Source: Pontederia crassipes
Lineage: Eukaryota > Streptophyta > Magnoliopsida > Commelinales > Pontederiaceae
Direction of reading: 5' to 3'
NCBI GenBank assembly: GCA_030549335.1
Contig: CM060191.1
Location: 4,469,001-4,533,000 of the forward strand
DNA length: 64,000 nucleotides
Shown here: positions 12,594 through 26,224 of the stretch, piece by piece
Position numbering within the stretch: position 1 is the first letter of the stretch
Layout of the letters: every line of letters starts with the position of its first letter
Translations under genes and position numbers: made by a program
The notes under the pieces: model-generated
What the model was told of the DNA's origin: nothing
What the model saw: only the letters and a program-made list of their open reading frames with translations
The model's database searches: none

Positions 12594-15330
12594 GTCACGA
12601 CCCCGGAATTAAGTCTCGGCCTAACCCGTAAGTCGCGACATAATTACGGACGATCAAATAAAATTTTGCGGAAACGTGCAATAGTTCCCCTAGAAAACAT
12701 TAGAGGATAACACACATAACAATCCACGCAATTCATATATTTGATCATCAGAGCATAACAGAAAACCTTAAGGTTTACATCACACAAAACCATATTCTTT
12801 TAGGATACAAAAGTATATTCGTTTATGTATTTTACAAACACAACTCCTTTGACATCCAACAAAGGATGCAAGAAGTACAAGTCTTCTATCTATGTCACCA
12901 CGAAGATGCCAAAACTCTCCAATACCTTAGCAACAGAAAGAGTCTGCGACTCTGCTAAGGTAGTCCACGTGCACGATCTCAAAAGCTCTAATGATCTGAA
13001 ACATGTTGAAACAACGTAATGAGCAACCAACAGCTCAGTAAGTTGATAACTCATACTCAATGTGTTAACCACCTTTCAATTCAGAAGGACATCAAATACA
13101 TACAATAGTAAGAAGCAAAATGATAAGTTACCTTTAGTATCATAAGCGCAAAATCATATACAATTTGCAAATTCGATCAATCAGACAAATCACTTAACAT
13201 ATGCAATGATGCAGCAAACACATGAATGCACGGATCACCAACTGGCCAGTTTGTATAGTCGATAGATGGATTCGAGAGGTGGCTCCCACCGTGACTACTC
13301 ACGATGTAGCACTTCGCTCCATTCTACCTCATCCCTGCCGAGGAACAGAACGAATCAGAATGTAAGTGGATTCAAGAGGTGGCTCCCACCGTGATTTCTC
13401 ACGATGTAGCACTTTGCTCCATCTTACATCATCCCATTTTGGGATCAGAATATATTGATGGTTGGATTCGAGAGGTGGCTCCCATCGCTATCAACGATGT
13501 AGCACTTCGCTCCAATCATCACTCATGCGAATGCATGACACACACATATGCAAATGAATGATTCCTTACACAATTGCACATTCAGATATTCTGACAAATC
13601 GTTCGAATCAGTCATTCACACAAATACATCATTCATACAAATCAATGTCTCACTCAATAATACTCTTTAGAGAACAATGAATAGTTCAAAATACTTTCCA
13701 TCCAAATGTCAATGTAGAAAACACAAAGAATAGGAGGAACCAACTTACCTTATATAAGTGATGTGAAAATTTTAATCGCCTCCTCTTATCCTTACTTACT
13801 CCTTTAATCCTAAAATAATAACATATGTCCATTTAAATACTATGATCTGAAAACTAACATAATATACATGAAAAACATATCAGATAAACTATACATATCA
13901 TTTACCCCCTTCACTCAAATAATTCAACTACTTGAATCCTTAGAAGTGTTCATGTTGCACATGGCAGATTAACAACCTAATGCAAGAAAATTCATAACTC
14001 CGAATACTTAGGGCCAAAATTCATATTATAATTTGTTATGAACCTAGAGTTCCTCAGGAATGACTAATAAAAGTTTCAGATTTTATTTCATCATAATTAG
14101 GTCTCAGAAAAATCCACAATTAGCATAATATCAATTATAGTTCCTAGTTCTGGCAGACAGGGCAAGGTGCAATAATAAATTCATAACTCTCAGAACACAA
14201 TTGATTTCAAGGTGATTCGAATTGGAGACGAATCCTAACTTCAACATATATCTGAACCTTAAATATCAAGAATTATCATATAATATGGAATTTTCTACAT
14301 AATTTACAATTCGAGTGAGCAATTCTGCACAACAGTCTGATAGACCCTTAAACATGAGGGCATAACTTTTTGTACACCAATCCAATTAAGCTAATTCCAA
14401 AGACACACGAAAGCTAGCTCATAAGGGATGTTTTAGAATTAATTTCATAATTTTAGGAGGTCACTAGGGCATCCAGATGACCTAGCAAATCTCGGGCATA
14501 GAATTGCTTGTAGCTAGGGCTTGTTCTTGATCAAAAGAGATCAAGCTAAGTATACCCCTTAACTACACTGAGATTTTGGAATGGAAAAAAAAAAAAAAAG
14601 AAAAAGCCAGAGGAACTATGTGAAATCAGAGTATGACCATAATTACAAGATCTATGTAATACTTACCACAAAATGACCAAAATCCACTTTTGTTTACTTC
14701 TCCAAGTTCTTCTTTCTTCCTTGAATTTTGCTTTTCTTTGTGTTCAAGTTTCGGATGGATGAACTAAGGGCCGACAATAGGTGGATAAGATCTTGTAATA
14801 ACCGACTTCAGGGTGGTCAAACTAAGGTACAAAATTGCCCTTGGATTTTGGTACTTATTTACACTCCATGCCATTTAAGTAAATGGCTTTGGTTTTCTAT
14901 TTATTTATTTTATTTTTCATTTACTTAAGACATTACATGTAAATAAGGAAGTACCCCCCATTTGGATGCAAACAAAATATTTTCAAACATAAATTTCAAG
15001 AGAATAAAAATCTAAATTTTGGTCCGAAGAACAAAAACGACGATTTTTCAGATTTTCCGTTTTTACACATCATTTTTACCTAACTAGAACATCTTCTAAA
15101 AATTATTAAAAATCATATCTAGCATACATTCATATATAGGAACAATTACCGGCACTTTATTTTTTTTAATTCTATTATTTTCCGATATCACATTTTCATG
15201 CCTTAAGCGAAATTTTCAGCGCTTAAGACGTTCCGACGATCATAGTTGGAACTTATAACATAACATTCATATCATAATGCATATCAATCACTTAAAACCA
15301 CATTAACAAATATCAAATCATAGGGATTAG
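12594..15330. mobile_element. LTR-type retrotransposon remnant or solo LTR, right end unresolved
   Basis: Relative to the paralogous flank at 19820, foreign sequence begins with TGTCACGACCCCGG immediately after CACTAAG and replaces the expected continuation. The TGTCACGACC start is common in plant LTRs. I could not find a matching 5-bp duplication or the right terminus, and no gag/pol frame is present. The right limit is set only by where homology to the FMO flank resumes. Confidence 0.4.
13265..13525. repeat. three-unit minisatellite, about 100-bp period
   Basis: GGATTCGAGAGGTGGCTCCC with a following GATGTAGCACTTCGCTCC recurs at about 13267, 13368 and 13463, with mutations. It lies inside the LTR-like insertion. 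Confidence 0.75.
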
Positions 15331-15960
15331 TTTTGGGATATCAAATATCAAATCATAGTTTTGGACTCAAAATCCAAATCCTAATCACGTACAGAAAAGA
15401 ATCTAATGTTCACAACCCAAATACCTAGAGATATTGTCGAAATCCTAGCAAGAGTGAGGCAGCCCGGCGACACTAGTCGGACTTCATCATGCAGTTAAGT
15501 GTCGGCCACATCCCATTTTTTATGTGTGTTAATTGCACTCACTTGCGATTAACTACACTTTCATGTAGTTATGCATGCGCGAATATGGGCGTACGTCCAA
15601 CAATTCCCAATTAGCAAAATCACATCACTAGTATAAATGAGATGCAGCATAATAAGTCATTCATACAATAAATAAATTCAAATGTCATTCTGAAAAAAAC
15701 AAAGCTTCAAAGTTCAAACATGATATGCAGAAATATAATGGAAGAAGCATTATCATCCCATTATTCCATGAGGCAGCTGATTCAAATCAGTAGTACAGAA
15801 TTCAGGATTCAGAATGATGCTCCTGTTATTGAGCTCCTTTATGATTCTGCTGCAAACCAGGAGCTTATCTTTGGCAATACTGGGAACTAAGTTCAAACAG
15901 ATGGAAACAAGAAAGCGACAAGAAAACTCTGTGCCATGAGGAGTTCACAGGTACTCAGGT

Positions 15961-18269
15961 CTATGGAATGTGAGCATAATCCTCAGCACCATAGGGAACG
16001 AACCATTCAGCTAGAAAACTCTTCTTCCTCTTTGGGTTGAACCCCATGTCTCTGCATAGCTGATCTCCATACCAAATGTGCACAAATGTGATGCTTGATC
16101 TCCGGAAGTGTTTGGGAGCGTATTTCTTCAAGTATTTCTCCCACTTCTTCACATCCATCTCCATGGAACTTATGCTCGGCAACCTGAAACCTCCATCGAG
16201 GAATTGCACCAGCCACTTCGAAAACAGCTCAGAAGTAAACAGATTGGAGAAGCTCTCAGCATATCCCAATATCGCCAATTGCGGGATCCGGGGATGAATG
16301 CACTCCCTGTCAAAGGTGAAGACACAATGTTATGGGTAACGTGCATGTAAAAAGCAGGATGTTTGATCCTTTCTGTTTAATAGTTGTAATCTGATATACC
16401 GTACCCTAAATATTACCTGTACAGAGGAACTTTAGTGTTGGATGAGCCTGTAACAATACTCCGGAAGAAGGGTGAAGTAAACATGTTCCTGAGCTTCTGA
16501 TCGCCACTGTAACCAGTGGCAAGGATCACCAGGTCCGACTCTATCGGTTCATCTTGACCCTGGACAATAACTCCACTCTCGCAAAAGCTGAAGGTCTTGG
16601 ATTTCTTCAGAATGAGGCTTCTTGCTTCCACCAGGTCATAATAATTATCCGGAAGTATTGCAAACATGGAATCGCCTAACGCCTGGAGGAATCTGTGCTC
16701 TGGCACCATGTCATACTTTCTCAGAGGGGTTGCCCACTTGAAATAGCTCTCTGCAAATGATGATATCAGCCATTTCTGCAAGAACGCGGTTTCAGTTAGA
16801 AGACATTATTGCACACACGACCTAAAAATTCACAGACACATTCGTTATCTCAGTACCACTGGAGCCAAGAAGGTGACAGCTGAACTCTGCAAGAAGCTCT
16901 TTCCAGGCTTATGAATGAGGAGCTCAGCGAACCGGTTGAGATAAAGGAATTCAAGAGGAACTTTCCATGCAGTAAACCCAGGTAAAAGCCAATGCTTCGT
17001 CCTGCATATTATCGTGCACGGGAACTCGGTCCCTTCGAATGATTCAAGAAACGTGAACGTTAAGCACAGTGCAGTGCAGTGCAGTCATTAGAGAACAGAA
17101 CCCTTTAGCAGAACTAATAAAGGAAGGAGGTGGACATACCATTTGCTCGTGCGCATTCCGCTGCAATATCTATTGCTGATTTCAGATATCCCACGACCGT
17201 GACTCGCTTCCCTTTGATCAGTTCGTGGGCTTTCTCGGGTCCCATGCTGAAGTAGTCCTGGGCATGGATCACAGTTCCCTTGAACACCTCGGGACCCTCG
17301 TTCGCAGGGAACGTGGGGATGTTCGGCAGACCGCTGAACCGTCCGATGCACAGGATCAAGAAATCCACGTGATGCGTCTGCCATTGGACAAAGATTCGAA
17401 TGTGGTGGCAGTGACAAAATCAAGTCCATGATGCTAAATAATAATTATAGAATATTGAACTTCAAAAAGGCACAATATTACCTTATAGTTTACGTGAAAA
17501 ATATAAAAGATAAAACTATTGAATGGTACTAGAACTCACGTGAATGAGAATAACACATAAGAGATAACACGAAATAGTCCAACCAAATTTAATCAAGATT
17601 TTTTTTATATTTTCTTTTAGTATTTTGTTTTCTTTTTTACAATAAAACAGTGTATTATTATCATAGAATCAACACGATTCGACTGATCTTAAGATCAAAT
17701 TTTGATATAGATCTTGAGTTTAAGATCTTTATGTTAAGATTAGAAATATCTTTTTTAATGTTTTACTAGTCAGATATAGATCTTAGACAACATTGGTCTC
17801 AAACTTACGATACACGGATAGATACCTCTGTAGGTCCATTCTCGCCCTGTTGTACCGTGACGTGCCACTCGCCCTTAGCGCCACCGCCGAAGGCCTCGCC
17901 GTTCCCGGACCACTGCTCCCACGACATGATCTCCTCTTCAGATGCCCCGACGAACTCCACGCCGACCACCCTGGTCTTGAACTTGACGTAGCGGAGCAGG
18001 TCGAAGTGGCGTGCGTAGGACTCCAAGTACTCCATCACCTGACGATGGCTCGGGAATGCCTCCTTGACGCTCGCGGACCAGGGGAAGTCCGAGAACCGGT
18101 ATGCGTCCCGCGCCGTTTGGAGCTTGGTGGTGGCGGCGGTGCGGCGCCAGAGGCCGCCGATGCCGTCGTCGGACTCGAAGACGACCGGGCGGAAGCCCTT
18201 CTCCACGGCGTGCTTGCATGCTGCAAGTCCGGTGACGCCCGCTCCCACTATTCCTATCCTCCTCTCCAT
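15961..18269 (-). CDS. FMO1-like flavin-containing monooxygenase, copy A
   Basis: This is an NADPH- and FAD-dependent monooxygenase, the class that includes FMO1 of systemic immunity (N-hydroxypipecolate synthesis); the actual substrate is not known. Exons: 17826-18269, 17140-17377, 16857-17032, 16417-16775 and 15961-16306, all GT-AG with matching phases, giving 520 residues, close to the family length. The FAD motif is GAGVTG near residue 9. The FMO signature [11 protein letters not shown] is in exon 2, followed by the second nucleotide-binding site [10 protein letters not shown], which lacks the classical GxGxxG but resembles plant FMO1. LATGYSGDQ is in exon 4. Exon 1 is GC-rich. It is 6095 bases from an almost identical neighbour, copy B. 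The start is the first ATG after a TATA motif about 70 bases upstream. Confidence 0.92.
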
Positions 18270-18337
18270 GACAACTAGCTCTCGAGATTCCCTAACAACT
18301 ATGTACTGTAAGATCTCACCCTCACTCCTCTTTGAAC

Positions 18338-18344
18338 TTATATA
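18338..18344 (-). promoter_or_regulatory. TATA box of FMO copy A
   Basis: On the minus strand this reads GGCTATATAAG, about 70 bases before the start codon. Copy B has the matching position. Confidence 0.55.
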
Positions 18345-18400
18345 GCCATGAGTTTATAAAATTATATTTGATACTCTTATCATTTTAGCAAATCATCTAT

Positions 18401-18747
18401 TGATGTGCTTTGAATTATGTACCTTGTACTCAAAATTATGAAAGAAAAAATAAAAAATGAGAAAAAATGAGAATCTGCCCGTAGCCCGCCACTGATTCTC
18501 GTGGGGGTGCGGGGGGCTTCGTCCCACGCGGTATGGACTTTTATATATGAGGGTTAGGGTTTTATGTGATGTGCAATTCTCTTTTGGCTCATAGTAAAAA
18601 TTTCTGACGGCGGCCTCTTTTGTCCGTTGATGTTTTTCTTTTGTTCACATTGATCAAGAAAGTTTTATCACGTTAAATCTTTGTGTTCATCTTCTCTTTC
18701 TTTCGTTATTTTGATTATTCATCGATCCTCGGTGTTCTATTCGCAAC
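18401..18747. mobile_element. 347-bp insertion upstream of FMO copy A
   Basis: The 9-base ATCATCTAT occurs at 18392-18400 and 18748-18756, and the intervening DNA is absent from the same place upstream of copy B. The insert starts TG and its end resembles a plant LTR. However, the duplication is longer than the 5 bp expected for an LTR element, so the class is uncertain. Confidence 0.65.
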
Positions 18748-19022
18748 ATCATCTATCATTGATTAGTATGAATTAATATCATCAATACCCATTTAATGCA
18801 TTAATATTTAGATAGGGTGTAAAGGAAATAATGAGTCATTAAAAGCGAAGCTATGCTATTAATTAAAAGATTTAGCATTTGGAAAAATATATCAATATTC
18901 TGCATATGTCCAGAATTCTATATACCATTCCATCTATTTTTGTAATGTCCTTTTGAATTATTTAACTTTCTGCTGTGTAACCATCTATTTAAATTATTTT
19001 AATGTCATTACGATGGCATCCT

Positions 19023-19150
19023 ACTCACTACAAGAATTTTACCATCAGCACCCTTTGAAACTTTTGACGGAGGGTTCCCGTCGAAAATTTCAAAGGAATG
19101 ATGCCAATTGGTCCTCGAATTGTCTCCCTTCAAAAATTTTGAAACACAGT
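19023..19150. mobile_element. CACTA-type terminal relic
   Basis: CACTACAAGAATTTT is followed by CGTCGAAAATTTC-type subterminal repeats. No second end is visible. The same relic, longer, lies after copy B at about 24815. Confidence 0.5.
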
Positions 19151-19189
19151 AGCTCAAACATCCATATTACTCTTTTTTTCTAGAAACAC

Positions 19190-21720
19190 CTTGCATGCAT
19201 GATCCAGATGACACGTCTGCACGATTTCAATTTCTTCATATATGTACGCTTACGTATTTGGTATCAATCTCATTGCAAATATTGTGCAGCACTAGTGGAT
19301 CTTTCTCTCGCCCTCATATTTCTTAGTTTGAAGTCTCATTCCTAATCGGAACTCGACGGGCCACAAACACTTTTAATTTTTTAGTACCACGTTAAAGTAG
19401 CAATACTAATTCATTACTTTGAAATATAGTCAAAAGTCTAAGGATAATTTTTGGACTTGTTCAATCCATATGAATTCACACTTTGACGAATATTATAAGT
19501 TATTCGTCAAGTCCAAGGGTCGACTTAGCATACATGTATATAATCAAGTATTATGGTGGAGTCCCACTAAAATAGTGTATGTTATAAACTCCGAATACTA
19601 CACAGACTGAAATCTAGACGTCTACCCATAACATCTGAGCAGAGTCGTCCCACTAGTCGCCCAAAAATTGGCGCCACAAAGTTTTATATTTGACTTCTCT
19701 TGTCAGGCTACGCAAAGTTATCTATAAACTTGTGTCTATCCATCCGAACATTTCAAGACGATTTTAAATCATATATGTAGAACTAAATCATTTTATCTCC
19801 ACTCGCTATACACTAAGCGCCGAAGACGATTATCCGTGTGACTAATAATCTCGTGTTTGATTGACATACTCTACATGCCTAATAAAAATAATTAACTAAC
19901 TCAAGAATAAAAGTAGCTAATATATTTTTAATCATCGTAAGGAGATTTAGAATACATTTATACATAAGCCTTGCACATATAAATGTATCATTTGAATGAG
20001 ACTTAATAAGTATCTCATTTTTATATATGTATTCATTAACCTTATCTTCTTCACATTGTCAAGTTATACTAGACATCAATGTATTTTCCTTATAATGATC
20101 CATATTTTAATCAAACAATAGTGACATAATTATTGCAACAAAGAACATACTTGACCATTGTCATTACAAGAATAAAAAAATTTACTTAACCAGAGGATTT
20201 TATGTCGTTACTGAACATACACAAACTCAATTTTCAAATTGACGACTTCAAACAATTTTTCTTTAGCTAATATTTGCAACAAATGTCATTCTATAACATT
20301 AAGACATAACTGAAAATAGACTTTTTTCTTATTAATATCGGCATCCCAATAGGCATTTATTTATTAAGCTAGTCTATAATTTGATCTCCATCATAGCACA
20401 AAACGAAAGTCAACAATGTCCATAATATGTATCATTATTATTTTTATCATCATCCAGCATAAACGTCTTGCATTAGTATGTAAACTTCTCATTTGATCAA
20501 TGACACAAAAGCTCTAATATTATATTGCTCAATTTATTGTGCATGTATGAATACTGGCCATGCTTATAAAAAGACATTTCCTTTTGTTATTTATAGAGTC
20601 TTAGAAAATATCATGAGATTCAAATTCATCTCTTGTAATAAGGGTACCATTGGATTTGTAGTTCTTCCTATAATGTTCAATTCGTCTTTATGCATGATAG
20701 ATAACTCTTGTTATAAAGTAATAAATTTACTTGAAATATTTTTATTTAAACTTCACAACTGATGTGAATAATTGTTTCACTCATGTCATTTCTACGTAAA
20801 GACATTAAATTCTTCATTAATATAAGAAATCTCTTATTATCTCTATCTATACATAATATTGTTTCACATGATGAAATATTTATTCATAACAAATGGATAT
20901 TCACATAATGATACTTATATAATTTTTTAGATGAATATTGAATCCATAATCCGATCATCGCAAACTAGATATTGCACTCAATATTTTTACATTGAAGCAT
21001 TTAAATAACTTTATGTAATTTTCATTTAATACATATGTAAAAAATAATAGCTAGACTTTTGACAATAAAACTAATAATTTCTTTATAGTCAATACTCCTC
21101 TTGCGACTTATTATTTTTGATCAATTTTAAATCTCTTATCAATCGCGTCAAATTATTTTGAATATTTCTTTTTATTATTTACAAGTAAGATATGGCATTC
21201 ATATAAATTCAATTAAACTCACGGGGAGAAAAAACGTCACTTTCTTTTCCATACTCAAACAAAGAAAAGTTGCAGTTTAGTAATGCAAACCCATTTCTCA
21301 TTTATCACTTTGTCTTCTAAGTGATGTCATAGAAGCTGAACGGAGAAAGCAAAAAAACATTCGCACAAAAAGTCTTTTGGACTCTGATACAAATTAAAAG
21401 AATTGATACAAATAAATAAAGTATTAAAGAATATCTCACCGTGTGAACCGTCGAAGACCTTGTTTTGGACTCATAATAGAAACCCTAATCACGTACAGGA
21501 AAGGATTTAATGTTCACAACCCAAACATTGTCGAAATCCTGGCAAGAATGTGGCAGCCTAGTCGGACTTCATCATGCTATAAGTGCCGGCCACATCCCAT
21601 TTTATGTGTGTTAATTGCACTCAGTTGCAATTAACTACACTTTCATGTAGTTCATCTAACCAATGCAGTTATGCATGCCCGAATATGGGCGTACGTCCAA
21701 CAATTCCCAATTAGCAAAAT
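19190..21720. repeat. spacer of the FMO tandem array
   Basis: The left part (19190-19830) matches 11985-12593 and the right part (21400-21720) matches 11300-11640 and 15420-15620. The middle 1.5 kb is AT-rich with no gene recognised. Confidence 0.6.
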
Positions 21721-22055
21721 CACATCACTAGTATAAATGAGATGCAGCATAGTAAGTCGTTCATACAATAAATAAATTCAAATGTCATACTGAAAAAACA
21801 AAGCTTCAAAGTTCAAACATGATATGCAGAAACAAGAAGCATTATCATCCCATTATTTCATGAGACAGCTTATTCAAATCAGTAGTACAGAATTCAGGAT
21901 TCAGAATGATGCTCCTGTTATTGAGCTCCTTCTTTATGATTCTGCTGCAAACCAGGAGCTTATCTTTGGCAATACTGGGAACTAAGTTCAAACAGATGGA
22001 AACAAGAAAGCGACAAGAAAACTCTGTGCCATGAGGAGTTCACAGGTACTCAGGT

Positions 22056-24367
22056 CTATGGAATGTGAGCATAATCCTCAGCACCATAGGGAACGAACCA
22101 TTCAGCTAGAAAACTCTTCTTCCTCTTTGGGTTGAACCCCATGTCTCTGCATAGCTGATCTCCATACCAAATGTGCACGGATGTGATGCTTGATCTCCGG
22201 AAGTGTTTGGAAGCGTATTTCTTCAAGTATTTCTCCCACTTCTTCACATCCATCTCCATGGAACTTATGCTCGGCAACCTGAAACCTCCATCGAGGAATT
22301 GCACCAACCACTTCGAAAACAGCTCAGAAGTAAATAGATTGGAGAAGCTCTCAGCATATCCCAATATCGCCAACTGCGGGATCCGGGGATGAATGCACTC
22401 CCTGTTAAAGGTCAAGACACAATGTTATGGGTAACGTTCATGTAAAAAGCAGGATTTTTTATCTTTTCTGTTTAGTAGTTGTAATCTGATGTACCGTACC
22501 CTAAATATTACCTGTACAGAGGAACTTTAGTGTTGGATGAGCCTGCAACAATACTCCGGAAGAAGGGTGAAGTAAACATGTTCCTGAGCTTCTGATCGCC
22601 ACTGTAACCAGTGGCAAGGATCACCAGGTCCGACTCTATCGGTGCATCTTGACCCTGGACAATGACTCCACTCTGGGAGAAGCTGAAGGTCTTGGACTTC
22701 TTCAGAATGAGACTTCCTGCTTCCACCAGGTCATAATAATTGTCCGGAAGCATTGCAAACATGGAATCGCCTAACGCCTGGAGGAAGCTGTGCTCTGGCA
22801 CCATGTCATACTTTCTCAGAGGGGTTGCCCACTTGAAATAGCTCTCTGCAAATGATGATATCAGCCATTTCTGCAAGAACGCGGTTTCAGTTAGAAGACA
22901 TTATTGCACACACGACCTAAAAATTCACATACACATTCGTTATCTCAGTACCACTGGAGCCAAGAAGGTGACAGCTGAACTCTGCAAGAAGCCCTCTCCA
23001 GGCTTATGAATGAGGAGCTCAGCGAACCGGTTGAGATAAAGGAAGCCAAGAGGAACTTTCCATGCAGTAAACCCAGGTAAAAGCCAATGCTTCGTCCTGC
23101 ATATTATCGTGCACGGGAACTCGGTCCCTTCGAATGATTCAAGAAACGTGAACGTTAAGCACAGTGCAGTGCAGTGCAGTCATTAGAGAACAGAACCCTT
23201 TAGCAGAACTAATAAAGGAAGGAGGTGGACATACCATTTGCTCGTGCGCATTCCGCTGCAATATCTATTGCTGATTTCAGATATCCCACGACCGTGACTC
23301 GCTTCCCTTTGATCAGTTCGTGGGCTTTCTCGGGTCCCATGCTGAAGTAGTCCTGGGCATGGATCACAGTTCCCTTGAACACCTCGGGACCCTCGTTCGC
23401 AGGGAACGTGGGGATGTTCGGCAGACCGCTGAACCGTCCGATGCACAGGATCAAGAAATCCACGTGATGCGTCTGCCATTGGACAAAGATTCGAATGTGG
23501 TGGCAGTGACAAAATCAAGTCCATGATGCTAAATAATAATTATAGAATATTGAACTTCAAAAAGGCACAATATTACCTTATAGTTTACGTGAAAAATATA
23601 AAAGATAAAACTATTGAATGGTACTAGAACTCACGTGAATGAGAATAACACATAAGAGATAACACGAAATAGTCCAACCAAATTTAATCAAGATTTTTTT
23701 TATATTTTCTTTTAGTATTTTGTTTTCTTTTTTACAATAAAACAGTGTATTATTATCATAGAATCAACACGATTCGACTGATCTTAAGATCAAATTTTGA
23801 TATAGATCTTGAGTTTAAGATCTTTATGTTAAGATTAGAAATATCTTTTTTAATGTTTTACTAGTCAGATATAGATCTTAGACAACATTGGTCTCAAACT
23901 TACGATACACGGATAGATACCTCTGTAGGTCCATCCTCGCCCTGTTGCACCGTGATGTGCCACTCGCCCTTAGCGCCACCGCCGAAGGCCTCGCCGTTTC
24001 CGGACCACTGCTCCCACGACATGATCTCCTCTTCCGACGCCCCGATGAACTCCACGCCGACCACCCTGGTGTTGAACTTGATGTAACGGAGCAGGTCGAA
24101 GTGGCGCGCATAGGACTCCAAGTACTCCATCACCTTACGATGGCTCGGGAACGTCTCCTTGACGCTCGCGGGCCAGGGGAAGTCCGAGAACCGGTAGGCG
24201 TCCTTCGCCGTTTGGAGCTTGGTGGTGGAGGCAGTGCGGCGCCAGAGGCCGCCGACGCCGTTGTCGGACTCGAAGACGTCCGGGCGGAAACCCTTCTCCA
24301 CGGCGTGCTTGCATGCTGCAAGTCCGGTGATGCCCGCTCCCACTATCCCTATCCTCCTCCTCTCCAT
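22056..24367 (-). CDS. FMO1-like flavin-containing monooxygenase, copy B
   Basis: Same gene structure and family as copy A: exons 23921-24367, 23235-23472, 22952-23127, 22512-22870 and 22056-22401, giving 521 residues. It has one extra Arg after the start (MERRRIG). Motifs are [27 protein letters not shown] and LATGYSGDQ. All splice sites and phases are conserved and no stop breaks the frame, so it looks functional. Exon 1 differs from copy A at about 14 residues (for example V30D-type and S/P changes). By contrast, exon 2, intron 1 and most of exon 3 are identical by eye. Exon 4 has a handful of substitutions, including C/S and I/M. Confidence 0.92.
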
Positions 24368-24434
24368 GATAACTAGCTCTCGAGATTCCCCAACAACTAT
24401 GTACTGTAAGATCTCACCCTCACTCCTCTTTGAA

Positions 24435-24441
24435 TTTATAT
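24435..24441 (-). promoter_or_regulatory. TATA-like box of FMO copy B
   Basis: The minus strand reads GGCCATATAAATTC at the position equivalent to the copy A TATA box. One base differs, which weakens the core. Confidence 0.5.
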
Positions 24442-24814
24442 GGCCATTCGTTTATAAAATTATATTTTATACTCTTATCATTCTACCAACTCATCTATCA
24501 TTGATTAGTATCAATTAATATCATCAATACCCATTTAATGCATTAATATTTAGATAAGGTTTAAAGGAAATAATGAGTCGTTAAAAGGAAAGCAATATTA
24601 TTAATTAAAACTAGCATTTAAAAAGATCAATGAATGGTAATCAATGCTATTAATTAAAATATTTAGCATTTGGAAAATATATATCAATATTCTGTATATG
24701 TCCAGAATTGTATATACCATTCCATCTATTTTTGTAATGTCCTTTTGAATTATTTAACTTTCTGCTTCATAACCATCTATTTAAGTTATTTTAATGTCAT
24801 TATGATGGCATCAA

Positions 24815-25165
24815 ACTCATTACGAGAATTTTTCCATCAGCATCCTTGGAAACTTTTGGCGGAGGGTTCCCGTCCAAAATTTCAAAGGAATGGTGCCCTT
24901 CGAAACTTTCGAAGGGCGTTGAAAGCTTATAAACTAGATTCCCTCAATTTTCGAAGGGCGTTGAAAGCTTATATACTAGATTCCCTCAATTGGTCCTCCA
25001 ATTGTCTCCCTTCAAAAATTTTGACAGCAAATCCCGTCGAAAATTTCAAAAGGAGGCGAACCTTCGGAGTTTTTTACGGGAACCACCCGTCACAAGCTCC
25101 GAAGGACGAACTCCGAAACACACCTTTTGATCTTCCGACGGGCCCACCCGTTGAAAGCTCCAAAT
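24815..25165. mobile_element. CACTA-type relic with short tandem repeats
   Basis: It starts CATTACGAGAATTTTTCC, a decayed CACTACAAGAA end. TTCGAAGGGCGTTGAAAGC is directly repeated at about 24908 and 24955, followed by CCCGTCGAAAATTTC repeats. It is related to 19023-19150. Confidence 0.5.
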
Positions 25166-26224
25166 TCATATATATCAACTTAATCATTTAAGTCTGTAGA
25201 TGTACATATATAATGCTAATATTTTAATTAACATTATTAATTACCTATGGATGACTCCTTATTTCTTACCATTTTTAAATGATGCTACTTTAATCAATAA
25301 TATTAATTACCTTTTAATGACTCATTATTTCTTAATTTTTTAAGTGCTAATCTATTAAATGGATCATATTAACTAATAGAAATGTAATTATGGAAGTCAA
25401 TTCATCATAATGACATTAAAACATTTAAATAACAACATTTGAAAAATATTAAGAAATAGGGGTCATTAAAAGGTCATTAATATTATTAATTAAAATGTTG
25501 GTTTTTAATTAAGAAATAAATAGTCATTGAAAGATAATTACTAGTATTAATTAAAATATTAGAATTTTTAAACCTATATCTATATTGGAATAAAATATTG
25601 GGTTTTTTAAAAGAAAGATATTATCTATTAAATTCATTTGAAAAATCCTAATACATAGGCGAAGTATCTCTCCAGGTGGAGTGCCGCCGAGCACCGAGGT
25701 GACCAAAATTTACCAAAAAGTCGGCGGAGGCCTCACGAAAAACATGTGAGATGTTCAGATCGCTTAAGATTTCTATTACAAGTTCCTAATACGCTAAGGG
25801 CAAGTGCCATACAGAGAATGATGCAATTTTCTTTCTTTTCTTGACACACCACATCAATGATGGAATTAGTGGTAAAATAATTTAATGTAACATGAAGAAT
25901 CACAATGAAATTAATGATAAGATTATGTTAACAAATTAAATTTAATGCCTTTTATTGGACATATTTTACTAATATATTATGAAGAGTCACAATAAATTTT
26001 AGAATGATAATTCAATTACTTTAATTGTTATACATAAACATGATACAACCTAGATATTCAAGGGCTCAAAATAGATCTTCTATTTTCTTAATGCATTTTA
26101 TCCCTTTTTTATTCATTTCAATACTTTTATATCTTTTTATTGATGCACCACATTAATGACGAATTTAATGGTGGAGATTATATTAAATTACTCCATCGAG
26201 TTTCTTTTCATTTAAAGTATTTAA

